In this document: one piece after another, positions 31,242 to 39,708 of the stretch | How the letters are laid out: each line of letters opens with the position of its first letter | Numbering within the stretch: the first letter of the stretch is position 1 | Assembly: GCA_018268675.1 (NCBI GenBank) | Contig: JAFDWB010000090.1 | Location: 1 to 64,000 of the forward strand | DNA from: Actinomycetota bacterium | GTDB taxonomy: Bacteria; Actinomycetota; Thermoleophilia; Solirubrobacterales; 70-9 | Length of the DNA stretch: 64,000 nt | Direction: 5' to 3' | The notes under the pieces: generated by a model | Database searches by the model: none | Told to the model about the DNA's origin: nothing | What the model saw: the letters and a program-made list of their open reading frames with translations, nothing else | Translations under genes and position numbers: made by a program

Positions 31242-31925
31242 CTACTCGCCCTCGGAGTCGCCGCCCGAGTCCCCACCACCGTCGGCGGCCTCGCCGGCAT
31301 CGCCCTCGGCCTCGCCGACGAGCTCGGTCTCCACCTCGACCTCCGGCGCGGCCTCTTCGACGCGCGGCGGCGAGAGGGTGGCGATCGTGATCTCCTCCGG
31401 GTCTTCGACCACGAAGGTGACGCCGGGCGGCGGGGTGACGGCGGAGAGCTGCACGGTGTCGTTGATCTCCATCGCCGAGACGTCGACGAGGATCTTGTCC
31501 GGGATCGCGGTCGGCAGCGCTTCGATCGTGATCTCGCGGGTGACGTGCTCGAGCACGCCGCTCGCCTTCACGCCCGGCGCGTCCTCGACGCCTTCGAGCT
31601 CGAGCGTGACCTCGGCGTGGATCGCCTCGTCGAGTTTGACCTCCTGGAGGTCGATGTGACGCAGCGTCCCTTTCACCGGGTGGAGCTGCTGCTCCTTGAC
31701 CACGACCGGGCGCGCTTTGGCGCCGTCGATCGAGAGGTCGAACAGCGCCGCCCCCTCGGCGATCACGTGCCGCACGTCCCGTTCGGAGACCTGGAAGGCG
31801 GTTGCCTCGGCCCCGCCCGAGTAGACGACGCCTGGGACGATCCCCTCGCGGCGCATGCGGCGGGCCGACCGCGAGCCGAAATCGGCGCGCGGAGCGACGT
31901 TCAGAGTGGTGCGTGCATCAGCCAT
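31242..31925 (-). CDS. rplY: 50S ribosomal protein L25, long CTC form
   Basis: 227 aa. The N-terminal L25 beta-barrel (LNVAPRADFGSRSARRMRR, GIVPGVVYSGGAEATAF) binds 5S rRNA. The C-terminal TL5/CTC domain has VKEQQLHPVKGTLRHIDLQ, VTREITIEALPTAIPDKIL and VSAMEINDTVQLSAV. An acidic Glu/Asp/Gly tail follows. The CTC form is linked to general stress in Gram-positives. ATG; divergent from the ABC1 kinase with 56 bp between starts. Heads rplY-pth-echA. Confidence 0.94.
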   Translation of the reverse strand: MADARTTLNVAPRADFGSRSARRMRREGIVPGVVYSGGAEATAFQVSERDVRHVIAEGAALFDLSIDGAKARPVVVKEQQLHPVKGTLRHIDLQEVKLDEAIHAEVTLELEGVEDAPGVKASGVLEHVTREITIEALPTAIPDKILVDVSAMEINDTVQLSAVTPPPGVTFVVEDPEEITIATLSPPRVEEAAPEVEVETELVGEAEGDAGEAADGGGDSGGDSEGE

Positions 31926-31981
31926 CGGACGCGACAGGATAGGGGATCGGCGCCGAAAGCAGTCTGTGACAAGCTCTGGCC

Positions 31982-33400
31982 GTGGCTGACGAGGCCAAGA
32001 TCCCGAAGGGAAGGTTCCGCCGCTCGGCGAAATTGGGGTCGATCATCGGGACCCAGGGCGCGCGTTACGCGGGCACCAAGGCGGCCAACGTGGCGCGCTC
32101 CGAGGAGGAGGGCAAGGAGCGCCTCGAAGAGCGCCACCTGGAAACCGCGATGAAGATGGTCGGCGCGCTCGGGCAGATGAAGGGCGCGGCGATGAAGCTC
32201 GGCCAGTTCGCCTCGTTCATCGACACCGAGTTCATCCCCGAGGAGTACCGCGAGATCTACCAGGAGCAGCTCGGCAAGCTGCGCAGCGAGGCGCCCGCGA
32301 TGCCCTGGGAGCAGGTCGTCAAGGTGCTGGAAGAGGAGTACGACGGCGAACCGCTGTCGGAGTACTTCGCCGAGATCGAGCGAGAGGCGTTCGCCGCCGC
32401 CTCGATCGGCCAGGTGCACCGGGCGGAGCTGCTGGACGGGCGGCGGGTGGCGGTGAAGATCCAGTACCCCGGGATCGCCGAGGCGCTCGACGCGGACCTG
32501 CGCAACGCGGGGACGATCGTGCGGCTGGCGCGGGCGATCGCGCCGGGCCTCGACGCCAAGGCGATCGCCGAGGAGCTGCGCGAACGGGTGATGGAGGAGC
32601 TCGACTACGAGTTCGAGGCGCAGAACCAGCGCACGTTCTCGCGCGCCTACCGCGAACATCCGTTCATCTACGTGCCGGAAGTCGTGACGCGGATCTCGCG
32701 CCGGCGTGTCCTCGTCACCGAGCTGGTCGAGGGGATCGGCTTCGAGGCGATCAAGGAGCTCCCCCACGACGACCGCAGCCGCTTCGGCGAGATCGTCTTC
32801 CGCGGCAGCTTCGGCTCGATCTACCACCTGCAGCAGTTCAACGCCGACCCCCACCCTGGCAACTACATCCTGATGGAGGACGGGCGGGTCGCCTTCCTCG
32901 ACTTCGGCATGACGAAGAAACTCGATCGCGAGCAGATCCTGCTCGAGCAGCGGGCGTTCGACGCGGCGTCGCGCGACGACCCGGAGGCGTTCCGCGCGGC
33001 GCTCCACGACCTCGGCTTCGTCAAGAGCCCGTCGAAGCTCGACGCCGAACGACTGCTCGACCACATGCACGCGATCGGCGGCTGGTACGTCGAAGACCGC
33101 GAGGTGGAAATCACCGCGCGGATCGTGATGAAGATCATCGAATCGACCAACGACCCGCGCTCGGAGTACTTCGACCTGATGCGGCGCGAGTCGATCCCCG
33201 CCGACGAGCTGATGGGGCGGCGGATGGAGATCGGCGTCGTCGCCGTGCTCGGCCAGCTGCGGGCGAAGCGGAACTGGCACCGGATCCTCCGCGAGTGGGT
33301 CTACGCCGACGCGCCCGCGACCGAGCTCGGGCGCCAGGAGTGGGAATACTTCGAGGAGCGCGGGCTGAAGCGCACGCCGGGCCTCGCCGACACTCCCTGA
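31982..33400 (+). CDS. ABC1/AarF (UbiB) family atypical protein kinase-like protein
   Basis: 472 aa, GTG start. The UbiB fold has the family-specific MKLGQFAS (KxGQ), the Ala-rich loop [11 protein letters not shown], the ATP-binding Lys in [10 protein letters not shown], the catalytic loop [12 protein letters not shown] and the metal-binding FLDFGMTK. No C-terminal membrane helix is evident. Family members act in isoprenoid-lipid or quinone metabolism as ATPases. Standing alone, followed by an unusual 715-bp palindrome-rich gap. Confidence 0.92.
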   Translation: MADEAKIPKGRFRRSAKLGSIIGTQGARYAGTKAANVARSEEEGKERLEERHLETAMKMVGALGQMKGAAMKLGQFASFIDTEFIPEEYREIYQEQLGKLRSEAPAMPWEQVVKVLEEEYDGEPLSEYFAEIEREAFAAASIGQVHRAELLDGRRVAVKIQYPGIAEALDADLRNAGTIVRLARAIAPGLDAKAIAEELRERVMEELDYEFEAQNQRTFSRAYREHPFIYVPEVVTRISRRRVLVTELVEGIGFEAIKELPHDDRSRFGEIVFRGSFGSIYHLQQFNADPHPGNYILMEDGRVAFLDFGMTKKLDREQILLEQRAFDAASRDDPEAFRAALHDLGFVKSPSKLDAERLLDHMHAIGGWYVEDREVEITARIVMKIIESTNDPRSEYFDLMRRESIPADELMGRRMEIGVVAVLGQLRAKRNWHRILREWVYADAPATELGRQEWEYFEERGLKRTPGLADTP

Positions 33401-33433
33401 GCGCGGGAAGCTGTCGCCGAAGCACAAAGGACG

Positions 33434-33483
33434 GGCCGTCTCGGCCACGACCCTGGCGGGCTGTGGCCGTGGCCGAGACGGCC
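33434..33483. repeat. Inverted repeat, 16-bp perfect arms
   Basis: GGCCGTCTCGGCCACG and CGTGGCCGAGACGGCC around an 18-nt loop, 34 bp after the ABC1-kinase stop. It could terminate that transcript, though no T-run follows. Confidence 0.7.
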
Positions 33484-33653
33484 GGGTCTGTGGGGAGAGG
33501 AAGGGCCCGCACGGCGCGCAGGAACACACGGCCCGGTGGGGACGGGACGCCGGGTGTGGAGGACGGGTCGCGAGAGCGGGACGGGAGTGGGCACGGGTCC
33601 GTCCCGAGGTGGGCCCACATGACGAAGACGTCGAGAAGGCCGGGACCTTGTCC

Positions 33654-33781
33654 TCGTCCGGGAGGACGCCCTCCGTCCAGCTGTTCCTTATGGCGCCCTG
33701 GCGACCATAAGGAACAGCTGGACGGGGTCGGGCCAGGAACGGGGAGGTCCGTCACTGTTCCTCCCGTCTTCTTCAGACGCT
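33654..33781. repeat. About 128-bp dispersed intergenic repeat, copy 2, with a central hairpin
   Basis: Same layout as 14480-14606: CGTCCAGCTGTTCCTTATGG / CCATAAGGAACAGCTGGACG arms of 20 bp (33674-33693 and 33705-33724, 11-nt loop), then GGAGGTCCGTCAC and TTCCTCCCGTCTTC. Arms remain perfectly paired although the loops differ between copies, which indicates selection or gene conversion on pairing. Confidence 0.75.
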
Positions 33782-33785
33782 TGAC

Positions 33786-33837
33786 ACGCGCTGCAAGGAT
33801 TCAGGTCGCTATAGCGACCTGAATCCTTGCAGCGCGT
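33786..33837. repeat. Perfect 52-bp palindrome without loop
   Basis: 26-bp arms meeting at GCTATAGC, beginning ACGCGCTGCAAGGATTC. With no unpaired loop it is a candidate cruciform or a two-fold protein-binding site rather than an ordinary RNA hairpin. Confidence 0.85.
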
Positions 33838-33958
33838 CCCGTGGTCTCGGTCCCGGGCCTTCACGGGCGCTCCTCTCACAAAGGACGGTCACGGAAAGGA
33901 CGATCACGGGAGTCCGACTTTGTGACAACCCTGAGGCCGCTCCCCCACGGACCCCTCA

Positions 33959-34018
33959 CGTCCTGGGCGTCTCATGGCGGCCACAGCCTGCCTGGGTCGC
34001 CATGAGACGCCCAGGACG
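33959..34018. repeat. Inverted repeat, 21-bp perfect arms
   Basis: Left arm starts CGTCCTGGGCGTCTC, right arm ends GACGCCCAGGACG, with an 18-nt loop. It is intergenic and unrelated in sequence to its neighbours. Confidence 0.8.
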
Positions 34019-34076
34019 CAACTCGGACGGCCACCCGCGCCCCGAACCTCGTCGTCCTTTCCCCTCCTCGCCCCAC

Positions 34077-34117
34077 AGCTGTTCCTTATGCCGACCAGTC
34101 CGGCAAAAGGAACAGCT
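34077..34117. repeat. Third AGCTGTTCCTTATG-family palindrome
   Basis: AGCTGTTCCTTATGCCG and CGGCAAAAGGAACAGCT pair with one mismatch around a 7-nt loop. It shares the core of the copies at 14501 and 33674 but not their flanks. The right arm runs into the gdpD stop codon, so it may also serve as its terminator. Confidence 0.7.
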
Positions 34118-34847
34118 AACCGTCGGGGTCGGGGTCGAGGCGCTGGAAGAGGCGGGGGTCGTTCGAGACCAGGCCGGTGACGCCCAGGTCGAGGAGCTTG
34201 CGCATGCGGGGCTCGTCGTCGACCGTCCAGGCGATCAGCTCGACGCCGCAGCGCCTGCAGATGCCGGCGAGGCGGGGGCTGACCAACGGGTGGTAGACCC
34301 ACATCGCGAAAACATCGAATTGCGGGAGTTTCTCGGCCGCGAGGCCGGGGAGTTGGAGGCGCATCGCGTAGAGGGCCGCGCGGAGGGCCGGCTTCGCCCA
34401 CGGCCGCCGCGTCCAGTCGCGGCTCGTCTTCGGGAAGGTCCAGCCGCGGCGCAGCTTCGGTTCCAGTTCGAGCACACGTTTCAGCGTGTGCATCTCCATC
34501 GTCGAGATCATCGCCCGGTCGATCAGGTCGCGCTCGCGGAGCGCCTCGACGAACTCCTCCTCGCGCCCCGGCAGCTTGACGTCGAGGTCGATCTCGACCC
34601 GGTCGAGGGGCGGCTCGAGGAACGCGTCGAGGGCCTCGGTCAGCTTCAGCGGCGTGCGGCTGTTCGCGTCCTCCCAGTCGTGGGCGACGATCAGCGGGTG
34701 GCGCTGCGCCGGCGGCAGGTGCGCGTCCGCCAGCCACACCACGTCGAACTCGATCGTGTCGACGCCCGCCTCGACCGCGGCCCGGAAGCTCTCCAGCGTG
34801 TTGCCGGGCGCGATCAGGTCGGCCCCCTTGTGGCCGACGCGCCGCAC
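34116..34847 (-). CDS. Glycerophosphodiester phosphodiesterase family protein
   Basis: 243 aa. A GDPD TIM barrel: [19 protein letters not shown] (the His-Lys/Arg-Gly start and E of the family), [24 protein letters not shown] (second catalytic His) and [10 protein letters not shown]. It hydrolyses deacylated phospholipids to sn-glycerol-3-phosphate and alcohols. No signal peptide, so cytoplasmic. Four bp after prs in the same direction, hence the end of a glmU-prs-gdpD operon. Confidence 0.88.
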   Translation of the reverse strand: MRRVGHKGADLIAPGNTLESFRAAVEAGVDTIEFDVVWLADAHLPPAQRHPLIVAHDWEDANSRTPLKLTEALDAFLEPPLDRVEIDLDVKLPGREEEFVEALRERDLIDRAMISTMEMHTLKRVLELEPKLRRGWTFPKTSRDWTRRPWAKPALRAALYAMRLQLPGLAAEKLPQFDVFAMWVYHPLVSPRLAGICRRCGVELIAWTVDDEPRMRKLLDLGVTGLVSNDPRLFQRLDPDPDG

Positions 34848-34851
34848 CGGG

Positions 34852-35877
34852 TTAGAAGAGCTGGTTCTCGCCCGCGAAGATCTCGGACACCGAGTCGTCG
34901 GTGAAGATCCGGCGGATCGAGTCGGCGAAGGTGCCGGCGGTGGAGAGCACTGTGATGTTGTCGGGGGCGCCGGGGCGGAGAGGAATGGTGTCGGTGACGA
35001 CGATCCGCTCGATCGGCGAGTCGGCGAGGCGCTCGTAGGCGGCGCCGGAGAAGAGGCCGTGGGTGGCGCAGGCGATCACGCTCGCGGCGCCCTCGTCCAT
35101 CGCCGTCTGGGCCGCGGCGCCGAGGGTGCCGGCGGTGGCGATCATGTCATCGACCAGGACCGCGGTCTTGCCCTTCACGTCGCCGACCACGTAGCCGATC
35201 TCGGCCACCGCCTGGGCGGGCCGCTCCTTCTCCATCACCGCCCACTGGGTGCCGACCCGGCGGGCGAAGTTGCGCGCCGTCTTCACCCGGCCGGCGTCCG
35301 GGGAGACGATCACCAGGTCCTCGGTCAGTTCCTGGTCGATGAACCACTGGGTCAGCATCGGCATCGCCGTCATGTGGTCGACCGGGACGTGGAAGAAGCC
35401 CTGCACCTGGCCCGCGTGGAGGTCCATCGTCAGGACCCGGTCGACGCCGACCGCCTCCAGGCATTTGGCGACGACCCGCGCCGTGATCGGCTCGCGCGGA
35501 GCCGACTTCTTGTCCTGGCGCGCGTACCCGTACCAGGGCATCACGGCGATGATCCGGTGGGCGGAGGCGCCCTGGGCGGCGTCGATCATCGCCAGCAGCT
35601 CGACCAGCGAGTCGTTCGGCGTCATCCCGGTGCTCTCGTTGCCGCACGTGGACTGCACGATGAAGACGTCGGCGCCGCGGATCGACTCCTCGTAGCGGCA
35701 GTAGACCTCGCCGTCGGCGAACGTCTTCAGGGTCACGTTCCCGAGGTCGATTTCGAGTTTGCTCGCGATCTTCGCGGCCAGGTCTTCGGAGCTGCGCCCG
35801 CCGAAGACCATCATCCGCTTCGAGTAGTCGTGGGAGATCGCCGTGGAAGCCATCGGCTTCTCTTCGAGCGTGCTCAC
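34852..35877 (-). CDS. prs: Ribose-phosphate pyrophosphokinase
   Basis: 341 aa. It makes PRPP from ribose-5-phosphate and ATP for nucleotide, His and Trp synthesis. Signatures: [35 protein letters not shown], the ATP/flexible-loop motif [25 protein letters not shown] and the PRPP-binding [14 protein letters not shown]. The start (MSTLEEKPM) overlaps the glmU stop by 4 bp. A later ATG ([11 protein letters not shown]) is possible. Confidence 0.96.
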   Translation of the reverse strand: MSTLEEKPMASTAISHDYSKRMMVFGGRSSEDLAAKIASKLEIDLGNVTLKTFADGEVYCRYEESIRGADVFIVQSTCGNESTGMTPNDSLVELLAMIDAAQGASAHRIIAVMPWYGYARQDKKSAPREPITARVVAKCLEAVGVDRVLTMDLHAGQVQGFFHVPVDHMTAMPMLTQWFIDQELTEDLVIVSPDAGRVKTARNFARRVGTQWAVMEKERPAQAVAEIGYVVGDVKGKTAVLVDDMIATAGTLGAAAQTAMDEGAASVIACATHGLFSGAAYERLADSPIERIVVTDTIPLRPGAPDNITVLSTAGTFADSIRRIFTDDSVSEIFAGENQLF

Positions 35878-37268
35878 GTGTCCTGCTCCTCTCGCATCTT
35901 CGCCGCCTTGTCTGCCGCGTAGCCGTCGATATTGCGTTGCGCGTTCTCGGACACCGCAAGAGCCCCTTCCGGGACGTCGTCCTTGATCACCGCGCCGGCG
36001 CCAGTGTAAGCGGAGTCGCCGACCTCAACCGGCGCGATCAGCATCGTGTCGACGCCGATCCGCACATCACGACCGATCGTCGTCCGGTTCTTGGTGAAAC
36101 CGTCGTAGTTGGCGGTGATCGTGCCCGCGCCGAGGTTCGAGCCGGCGCCGATGTCGGCGTCGCCGATGTAGGACAGGTGGGGGACCTTGGCGCCCTTGCC
36201 GACGCGCGAGTTCTTGATCTCGACCGAGGCGCCCGCCTTCGCGCCCGCCTCCATCACGGTGCCGGGGCGCAGGTAGGCGAAGGGGCCGACGGTGGCGCCG
36301 TCGCCGATCGCGGCGCCCTCGACGTGGGAGCGCAGGACGACCGCCTCGATGCCGATCTCGGTGTCGATCGCGGTGGTGAGCGGGCCGACGACGGCGCCGG
36401 GACCGACCGTCGTCGCGCCGAGCAGGCTGGTGGCCGGCTCGATGCGGGCGTCCTGGCCGATCTCGACGCCGGCGTCGATCCAGGTCGAGGCCGGGTCGAC
36501 GACGGTGACCCCGGCGAGCATGTGCGCCTCGAGCAGCCGGCGGCGCGCCTCGGCCTCGACCTCGGCGAGCTGGACCCGGTTGTTGACCCCCATCGTCACC
36601 GCGAGGTCGTCGGTGAGGTGGGCGGCGACGGCGTGGCCCGCGGCGCGGATCGCCGGGAAGACGTCGGGGAGGTAGTACTCGCCCTGGGCGTTGTCGTTGG
36701 AGAGGCCCGCGAGGGCGGCGGCGAGCGGCGCCGCGTCGAAGGCGTAGGTGCCGGCGTTGATCTCGCTGATCGCCAGCTGGGACGCGTCGGCGTCGCCGGC
36801 TGCTTTCGCCTCGACCACCTTCTCCACGCCGCCGTCGGCGGTGCGGACGACGCGGCCGTAGGCGCCGGGGTCGTCGAGCTCGATCGTCAGCATCGTCGCC
36901 GCGGCGCCGGAGCTCGCGTGGGACTCGAGCAGGGCAGCGATGGTCTCGGTCGAGATCAGCGGCACGTCGCCGGAGAGAACGAGGACGGTCTCGGCCTCCT
37001 CGATCAGCGCCGCCGCCGCGCGGATCGCGCCGCCAGTGCCGTCGGGCCGGGGCTGCTCGACCGTCTCGACGCCCTCCGGGAGCCCCGCCGAGATGTCGCG
37101 CCCGGGCGAGACGATCGCCGCGACCCGCCCGGCGCCCGCCTCGCGGGCGGCGAGGATCGGCCAGGCGACCATCGGCCGCCCGCACACGGGGTGCAGCATC
37201 TTCGGCGTCGAGGAACGCATCCGCGTTCCCTCGCCGGCCGCCATGACGAGGACCAGAGGGGCTGCCAC
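35874..37268 (-). CDS. glmU: Bifunctional UDP-N-acetylglucosamine pyrophosphorylase / glucosamine-1-phosphate N-acetyltransferase
   Basis: 464 aa, GTG start. N-terminal uridylyltransferase: LVMAAGEGTRMRSSTPKML, EQPRPDGTGGAIRAA, VLSGDVPLIS, SEINAGTYAFD. C-terminal left-handed beta-helix acetyltransferase: RPGTVMEAGAKAGASVEIK, LSYIGDADIGAGSNLGAG, ITANYDGFTKNRT. Supplies UDP-GlcNAc for peptidoglycan. The glmU-prs pairing with overlap is the common actinobacterial and firmicute order. Confidence 0.96.
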   Translation of the reverse strand: MAAPLVLVMAAGEGTRMRSSTPKMLHPVCGRPMVAWPILAAREAGAGRVAAIVSPGRDISAGLPEGVETVEQPRPDGTGGAIRAAAALIEEAETVLVLSGDVPLISTETIAALLESHASSGAAATMLTIELDDPGAYGRVVRTADGGVEKVVEAKAAGDADASQLAISEINAGTYAFDAAPLAAALAGLSNDNAQGEYYLPDVFPAIRAAGHAVAAHLTDDLAVTMGVNNRVQLAEVEAEARRRLLEAHMLAGVTVVDPASTWIDAGVEIGQDARIEPATSLLGATTVGPGAVVGPLTTAIDTEIGIEAVVLRSHVEGAAIGDGATVGPFAYLRPGTVMEAGAKAGASVEIKNSRVGKGAKVPHLSYIGDADIGAGSNLGAGTITANYDGFTKNRTTIGRDVRIGVDTMLIAPVEVGDSAYTGAGAVIKDDVPEGALAVSENAQRNIDGYAADKAAKMREEQDT

Positions 37269-37332
37269 TGCCCTCAGAATATTGGCGCGCGCGACTCGGC
37301 GTCGGGCTGCGGGCGCCGGCGAAACACCCCGC

Positions 37333-37905
37333 TCAGGCCTCGCGCGAGATTTCCTTGCCGACCTGGGCGACCGAGATCAGCGACCAGCCGGCGAAGATCA
37401 GGTCGATGCCGATCAGCAGGCCGATCGCCCAGTCGGCGCTGGAGGGGAACTTGACCAGCACCAGGATGCCGATGATCAAGCCGCAGACGCCGGATAGGCC
37501 GATCCAGCCGGCGTTCGGCCGACCGCGGCCGACGAAGGCGACGATCACCCGGGTCAGCCCCATCAGCAGGAAGTAGATGCCGAGGACCAGGGTGAGGGTG
37601 AGGGTGCCGTTGTGGGGTTCGAGGATCAGCCAGAGGCCGACGACGAAGGTCAGGAGCGCCCAGGCCAGGCGGGCCAGCAGGCTGCCGACGCCGTGCGCGG
37701 TGAACACGGCGGCGGCGAGGAAGGCACTGACGAGGACGAGCACGCAACCCGCGAAGACGGCGGCGCCGAGCGAGAACAACTCGGGCAGCAGGATGGCGAA
37801 GCAGCCGATCACGATCGCGACGATGCCGATCACGCGCAGCGCGCGCCAGGTCTGCGCCAGCCCTTCGCGCACCTCGGGGTCGAGCGATGCTCCTCCGTAC
37901 TCCAT
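37333..37905 (-). CDS. HdeD / DUF308 family integral membrane protein
   Basis: 190 aa with six short membrane helices in the DUF308 pattern of pairs: VIGIVAIVIGCFAILLPEL, AAVFAGCVLVLVSAFLAAA, WALLTFVVGLWLILEP, LGIYFLLMGLTRVIVAF, LSGVCGLIIGILVLVKFP, AIGLLIGIDLIFAGWSLI. HdeD is linked to acid resistance in E. coli; the function of actinobacterial members is not known. Monocistronic, followed by glmU after a 64-bp gap; tRNA-Gln lies just upstream. Confidence 0.85.
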   Translation of the reverse strand: MEYGGASLDPEVREGLAQTWRALRVIGIVAIVIGCFAILLPELFSLGAAVFAGCVLVLVSAFLAAAVFTAHGVGSLLARLAWALLTFVVGLWLILEPHNGTLTLTLVLGIYFLLMGLTRVIVAFVGRGRPNAGWIGLSGVCGLIIGILVLVKFPSSADWAIGLLIGIDLIFAGWSLISVAQVGKEISREA

Positions 37906-37919
37906 GGTCAGAGACTCTA

Positions 37920-37992
37920 TTCCGGGGGAAGGACTCGAACCCTCTCTTCCAGGACCAAAACCTGGCGTGCTGGCCGATTACACCACCCCGGA
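37920..37992 (-). tRNA. tRNA-Gln (TTG)
   Basis: 73-nt cloverleaf with acceptor TCCGGGG/CCCCGGA, anticodon arm CCAGG-TTTTGGT-CCTGG giving UUG, T-arm GAGGG-TTCGAGT-CCTTC with one G-U pair. CCA is not encoded. Confidence 0.96.
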
Positions 37993-38023
37993 GCGGGCCC
38001 GCAGCGTAGCGCCGCGGGCGAAC

Positions 38024-39262
38024 TCAGTCTTCCGACGCCCGCGCGACCTTGCCGCCGCCGGCGCCGGGCTCGAGCGCCGGGCCGCGGGGGGAGGAGATGC
38101 CGAGGACTCGCATCGCTTTGAGGCCGAGGCCGAGCTTCTCGCGGCCCTCGGTGGAGGAGACGTCGTGGCCGCAGAGCTCGCGGACGCGCTCGAGGCGGTA
38201 GCGGATCGTGTGGCGGTGGGTGAAGAGCTGTTTGGCGGTGGCGGCGACGTTGCCGTCGTTGTCGAGGTAGGCCTCGACGGTGTTGACCAGCTCGGTCTCG
38301 TACTGCTCGTCGTAGTCGGCGAGCGGCTGGATCGTCTCGGCGTAGAAGCGTTCGAGCTCGGCCGGGTCGTCGCTCATCGCCGGCAGCAGCAGGCGGTAGG
38401 CGCCGGTGTCCTCGAAGGCGAGCAGGGGGCGGCCCTCGGCCTCGCCGACGTTGACCGCGAGGCGCGCCTCGGAGCCGGCGCGGTAGAGGTCGACCGGGTC
38501 GGCGGAGCGGCGGCTGCGGCCGATCGTGACGTGGAAACCGGAGAGGGCGTCGGCGAGCTCGCGGGCGAGGCCGGCGGCGGCGCGGGCAAGGCGCTCGTCG
38601 TCCTCGGCCGGGACGATCACCGCGATCTCGGCGGCCGCGTCGGCGTTCTCGGCTGTCGCCAGGCTGCCGGAGGCGAGCGCGCGCAGGGCGCGCAGGGCGA
38701 GGGTGAGGACGCGGCCGCGCCACTCGCCGCTCTGGGCGGCGCGCGGGGCGGCGCGCACGACGAGGACGCCGGCGCCGCGGTCGAGGTCGGCGCCGAGCTC
38801 GGCGCCGCGGGCGACGATGTCGCCGCGGTCGGTGACGCGGCGCGAGAGGACGTCGTCGACGAAGGCGCCCGCCACCTCCTCGCTCGCCCACTCGGGCGCC
38901 CGCGAGCGCTCCAGCTCCAGCGCCAGCAGCGTCGTCACCATCCGCGCGATCGCGGGCGGGGGTGGCACCTTGGCGCGGTACCGAAGCTCCCCCACCGCGG
39001 CGTCGGCGACCCGCAGCTCGACCACGGTGACGCCCGCGCCCCCGGACAGCAGCCGTTCCTCCTGGTCCGGCGAGGCCCCCGCCACCGCGAGCACCGCGCT
39101 CGAACGGTCGATCAGCGCCACGCTCGCGTCAAGCACCCGCGCCGCGGCCCGCGCCACCGCCGGCAACCCGGCCCCGGCTTCGACCGCCTCGGAGAGCGCG
39201 TCGAGCAACGTGGGATCTTGCGGCGACAAAGCCGTTTCGGTCTCCTTGGACGTGGCGGTCAC
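38024..39262 (-). CDS. PucR/CdaR-type transcriptional activator
   Basis: 412 aa from GTG (MTATSKETETALSPQ). An N-terminal GAF-like sensor segment (VLDASVALIDRSSAVLAVA), a GGDEF-like middle of the CdaR family (GAGVLVVRAAPRAAQ, VTIGRSRRSADPVDLYRA) and a C-terminal PucR HTH_30 (ELVNTVEAYLDNDGNVAAT, AKQLFTHRHTIRYRLERVR). Family members activate catabolic genes. No obvious target is beside it. The start follows GCGAGG closely, and a -10-like AATAATG lies just upstream, so the transcript may be nearly leaderless. Confidence 0.88.
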   Translation of the reverse strand: MTATSKETETALSPQDPTLLDALSEAVEAGAGLPAVARAAARVLDASVALIDRSSAVLAVAGASPDQEERLLSGGAGVTVVELRVADAAVGELRYRAKVPPPPAIARMVTTLLALELERSRAPEWASEEVAGAFVDDVLSRRVTDRGDIVARGAELGADLDRGAGVLVVRAAPRAAQSGEWRGRVLTLALRALRALASGSLATAENADAAAEIAVIVPAEDDERLARAAAGLARELADALSGFHVTIGRSRRSADPVDLYRAGSEARLAVNVGEAEGRPLLAFEDTGAYRLLLPAMSDDPAELERFYAETIQPLADYDEQYETELVNTVEAYLDNDGNVAATAKQLFTHRHTIRYRLERVRELCGHDVSSTEGREKLGLGLKAMRVLGISSPRGPALEPGAGGGKVARASED

Positions 39263-39369
39263 CCTCGCATTATTCCGACCGCCCAAAGAGTTCAGCCAAG
39301 AGAACCCCCACCCCACCCCCGGCAGCCGGCCCGACGCGAATCCATCGAGCGACCCCTCCGTCCCCCCGA

Positions 39370-39439
39370 GCCCGCTCCCGGGGGAGACCCGCCGGAACCT
39401 CCCCGCTGTTGTTCCGCCGGGTCTCCCCCGGGAGCGGGC
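39370..39439. repeat. Inverted repeat, 29-bp arms with one mismatch
   Basis: Arms 39370-39398 and 39411-39439 (outer part GCCCGCTCCCGGGGGAGACC) around a 12-nt loop. It lies between a reverse operon's end and the PucR-type gene's promoter, so it can act as the terminator of the dedA/pap2 transcript; the length exceeds usual terminators. Confidence 0.75.
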
Positions 39440-39456
39440 GCAACGCCCCGAACGAA

Positions 39457-39708
39457 TCAGCCGCCGATGAATTCGTGAATTTCGGGCCAGTATTTGACGA
39501 CCACCAGCCCGATCACGACCCCGCCGACGATCAGCGCCGCCAACACGAACAGCGACAGCATGCCCGCGGCGGCCTTTTCCCACATCTTCCCGGCGCCGCT
39601 GAGCGCGGGGCTGAGGATCAGGGTCACGTAGGTGATCAGGCAGATCAGCGCGGCGATCCCGAAGAGGACGTACTGATGTTCGATCTTGGCGAGGCCGAAG
39701 GCGATCAC
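39457..39708 (-). CDS. Small two-pass membrane protein, 83 aa
   Basis: GTG start overlapping the DedA/PAP2 stop by 4 bp. Two membrane helices: YVLFGIAALICLITYVTLI and LSLFVLAALIVGGVVIGLV. A short cytoplasmic or periplasmic loop (SPALSGAGKMWEKAAAG) lies between them. No family recognised. Translational coupling suggests it is a partner of the lipid phosphatase/flippase-like protein. Confidence 0.7.
   Translation of the reverse strand: MIAFGLAKIEHQYVLFGIAALICLITYVTLILSPALSGAGKMWEKAAAGMLSLFVLAALIVGGVVIGLVVVKYWPEIHEFIGG

Larger units (their letters stand above)
33401..34115. other. 715-bp gene-free stretch filled with long palindromes
   Basis: No coding frame is convincing on either strand. It holds five long inverted repeats (listed separately), a 128-bp repeat shared with 14480-14606, and a repeated CACAAAGGACGG (33423-33434 and 33877-33888). 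It lies between convergent genes (ABC1 kinase and gdpD), so no promoter is required here. Confidence 0.7.

Noticed and set aside
31926-31981. Riboswitch or ribosomal-protein leader before rplY
   Set aside because: Only 56 bp separate the divergent starts and no structured leader is visible.
33295-33822. Forward frames in the palindrome-rich gap
   Set aside because: They translate the inverted repeats and have no start signal or domain.
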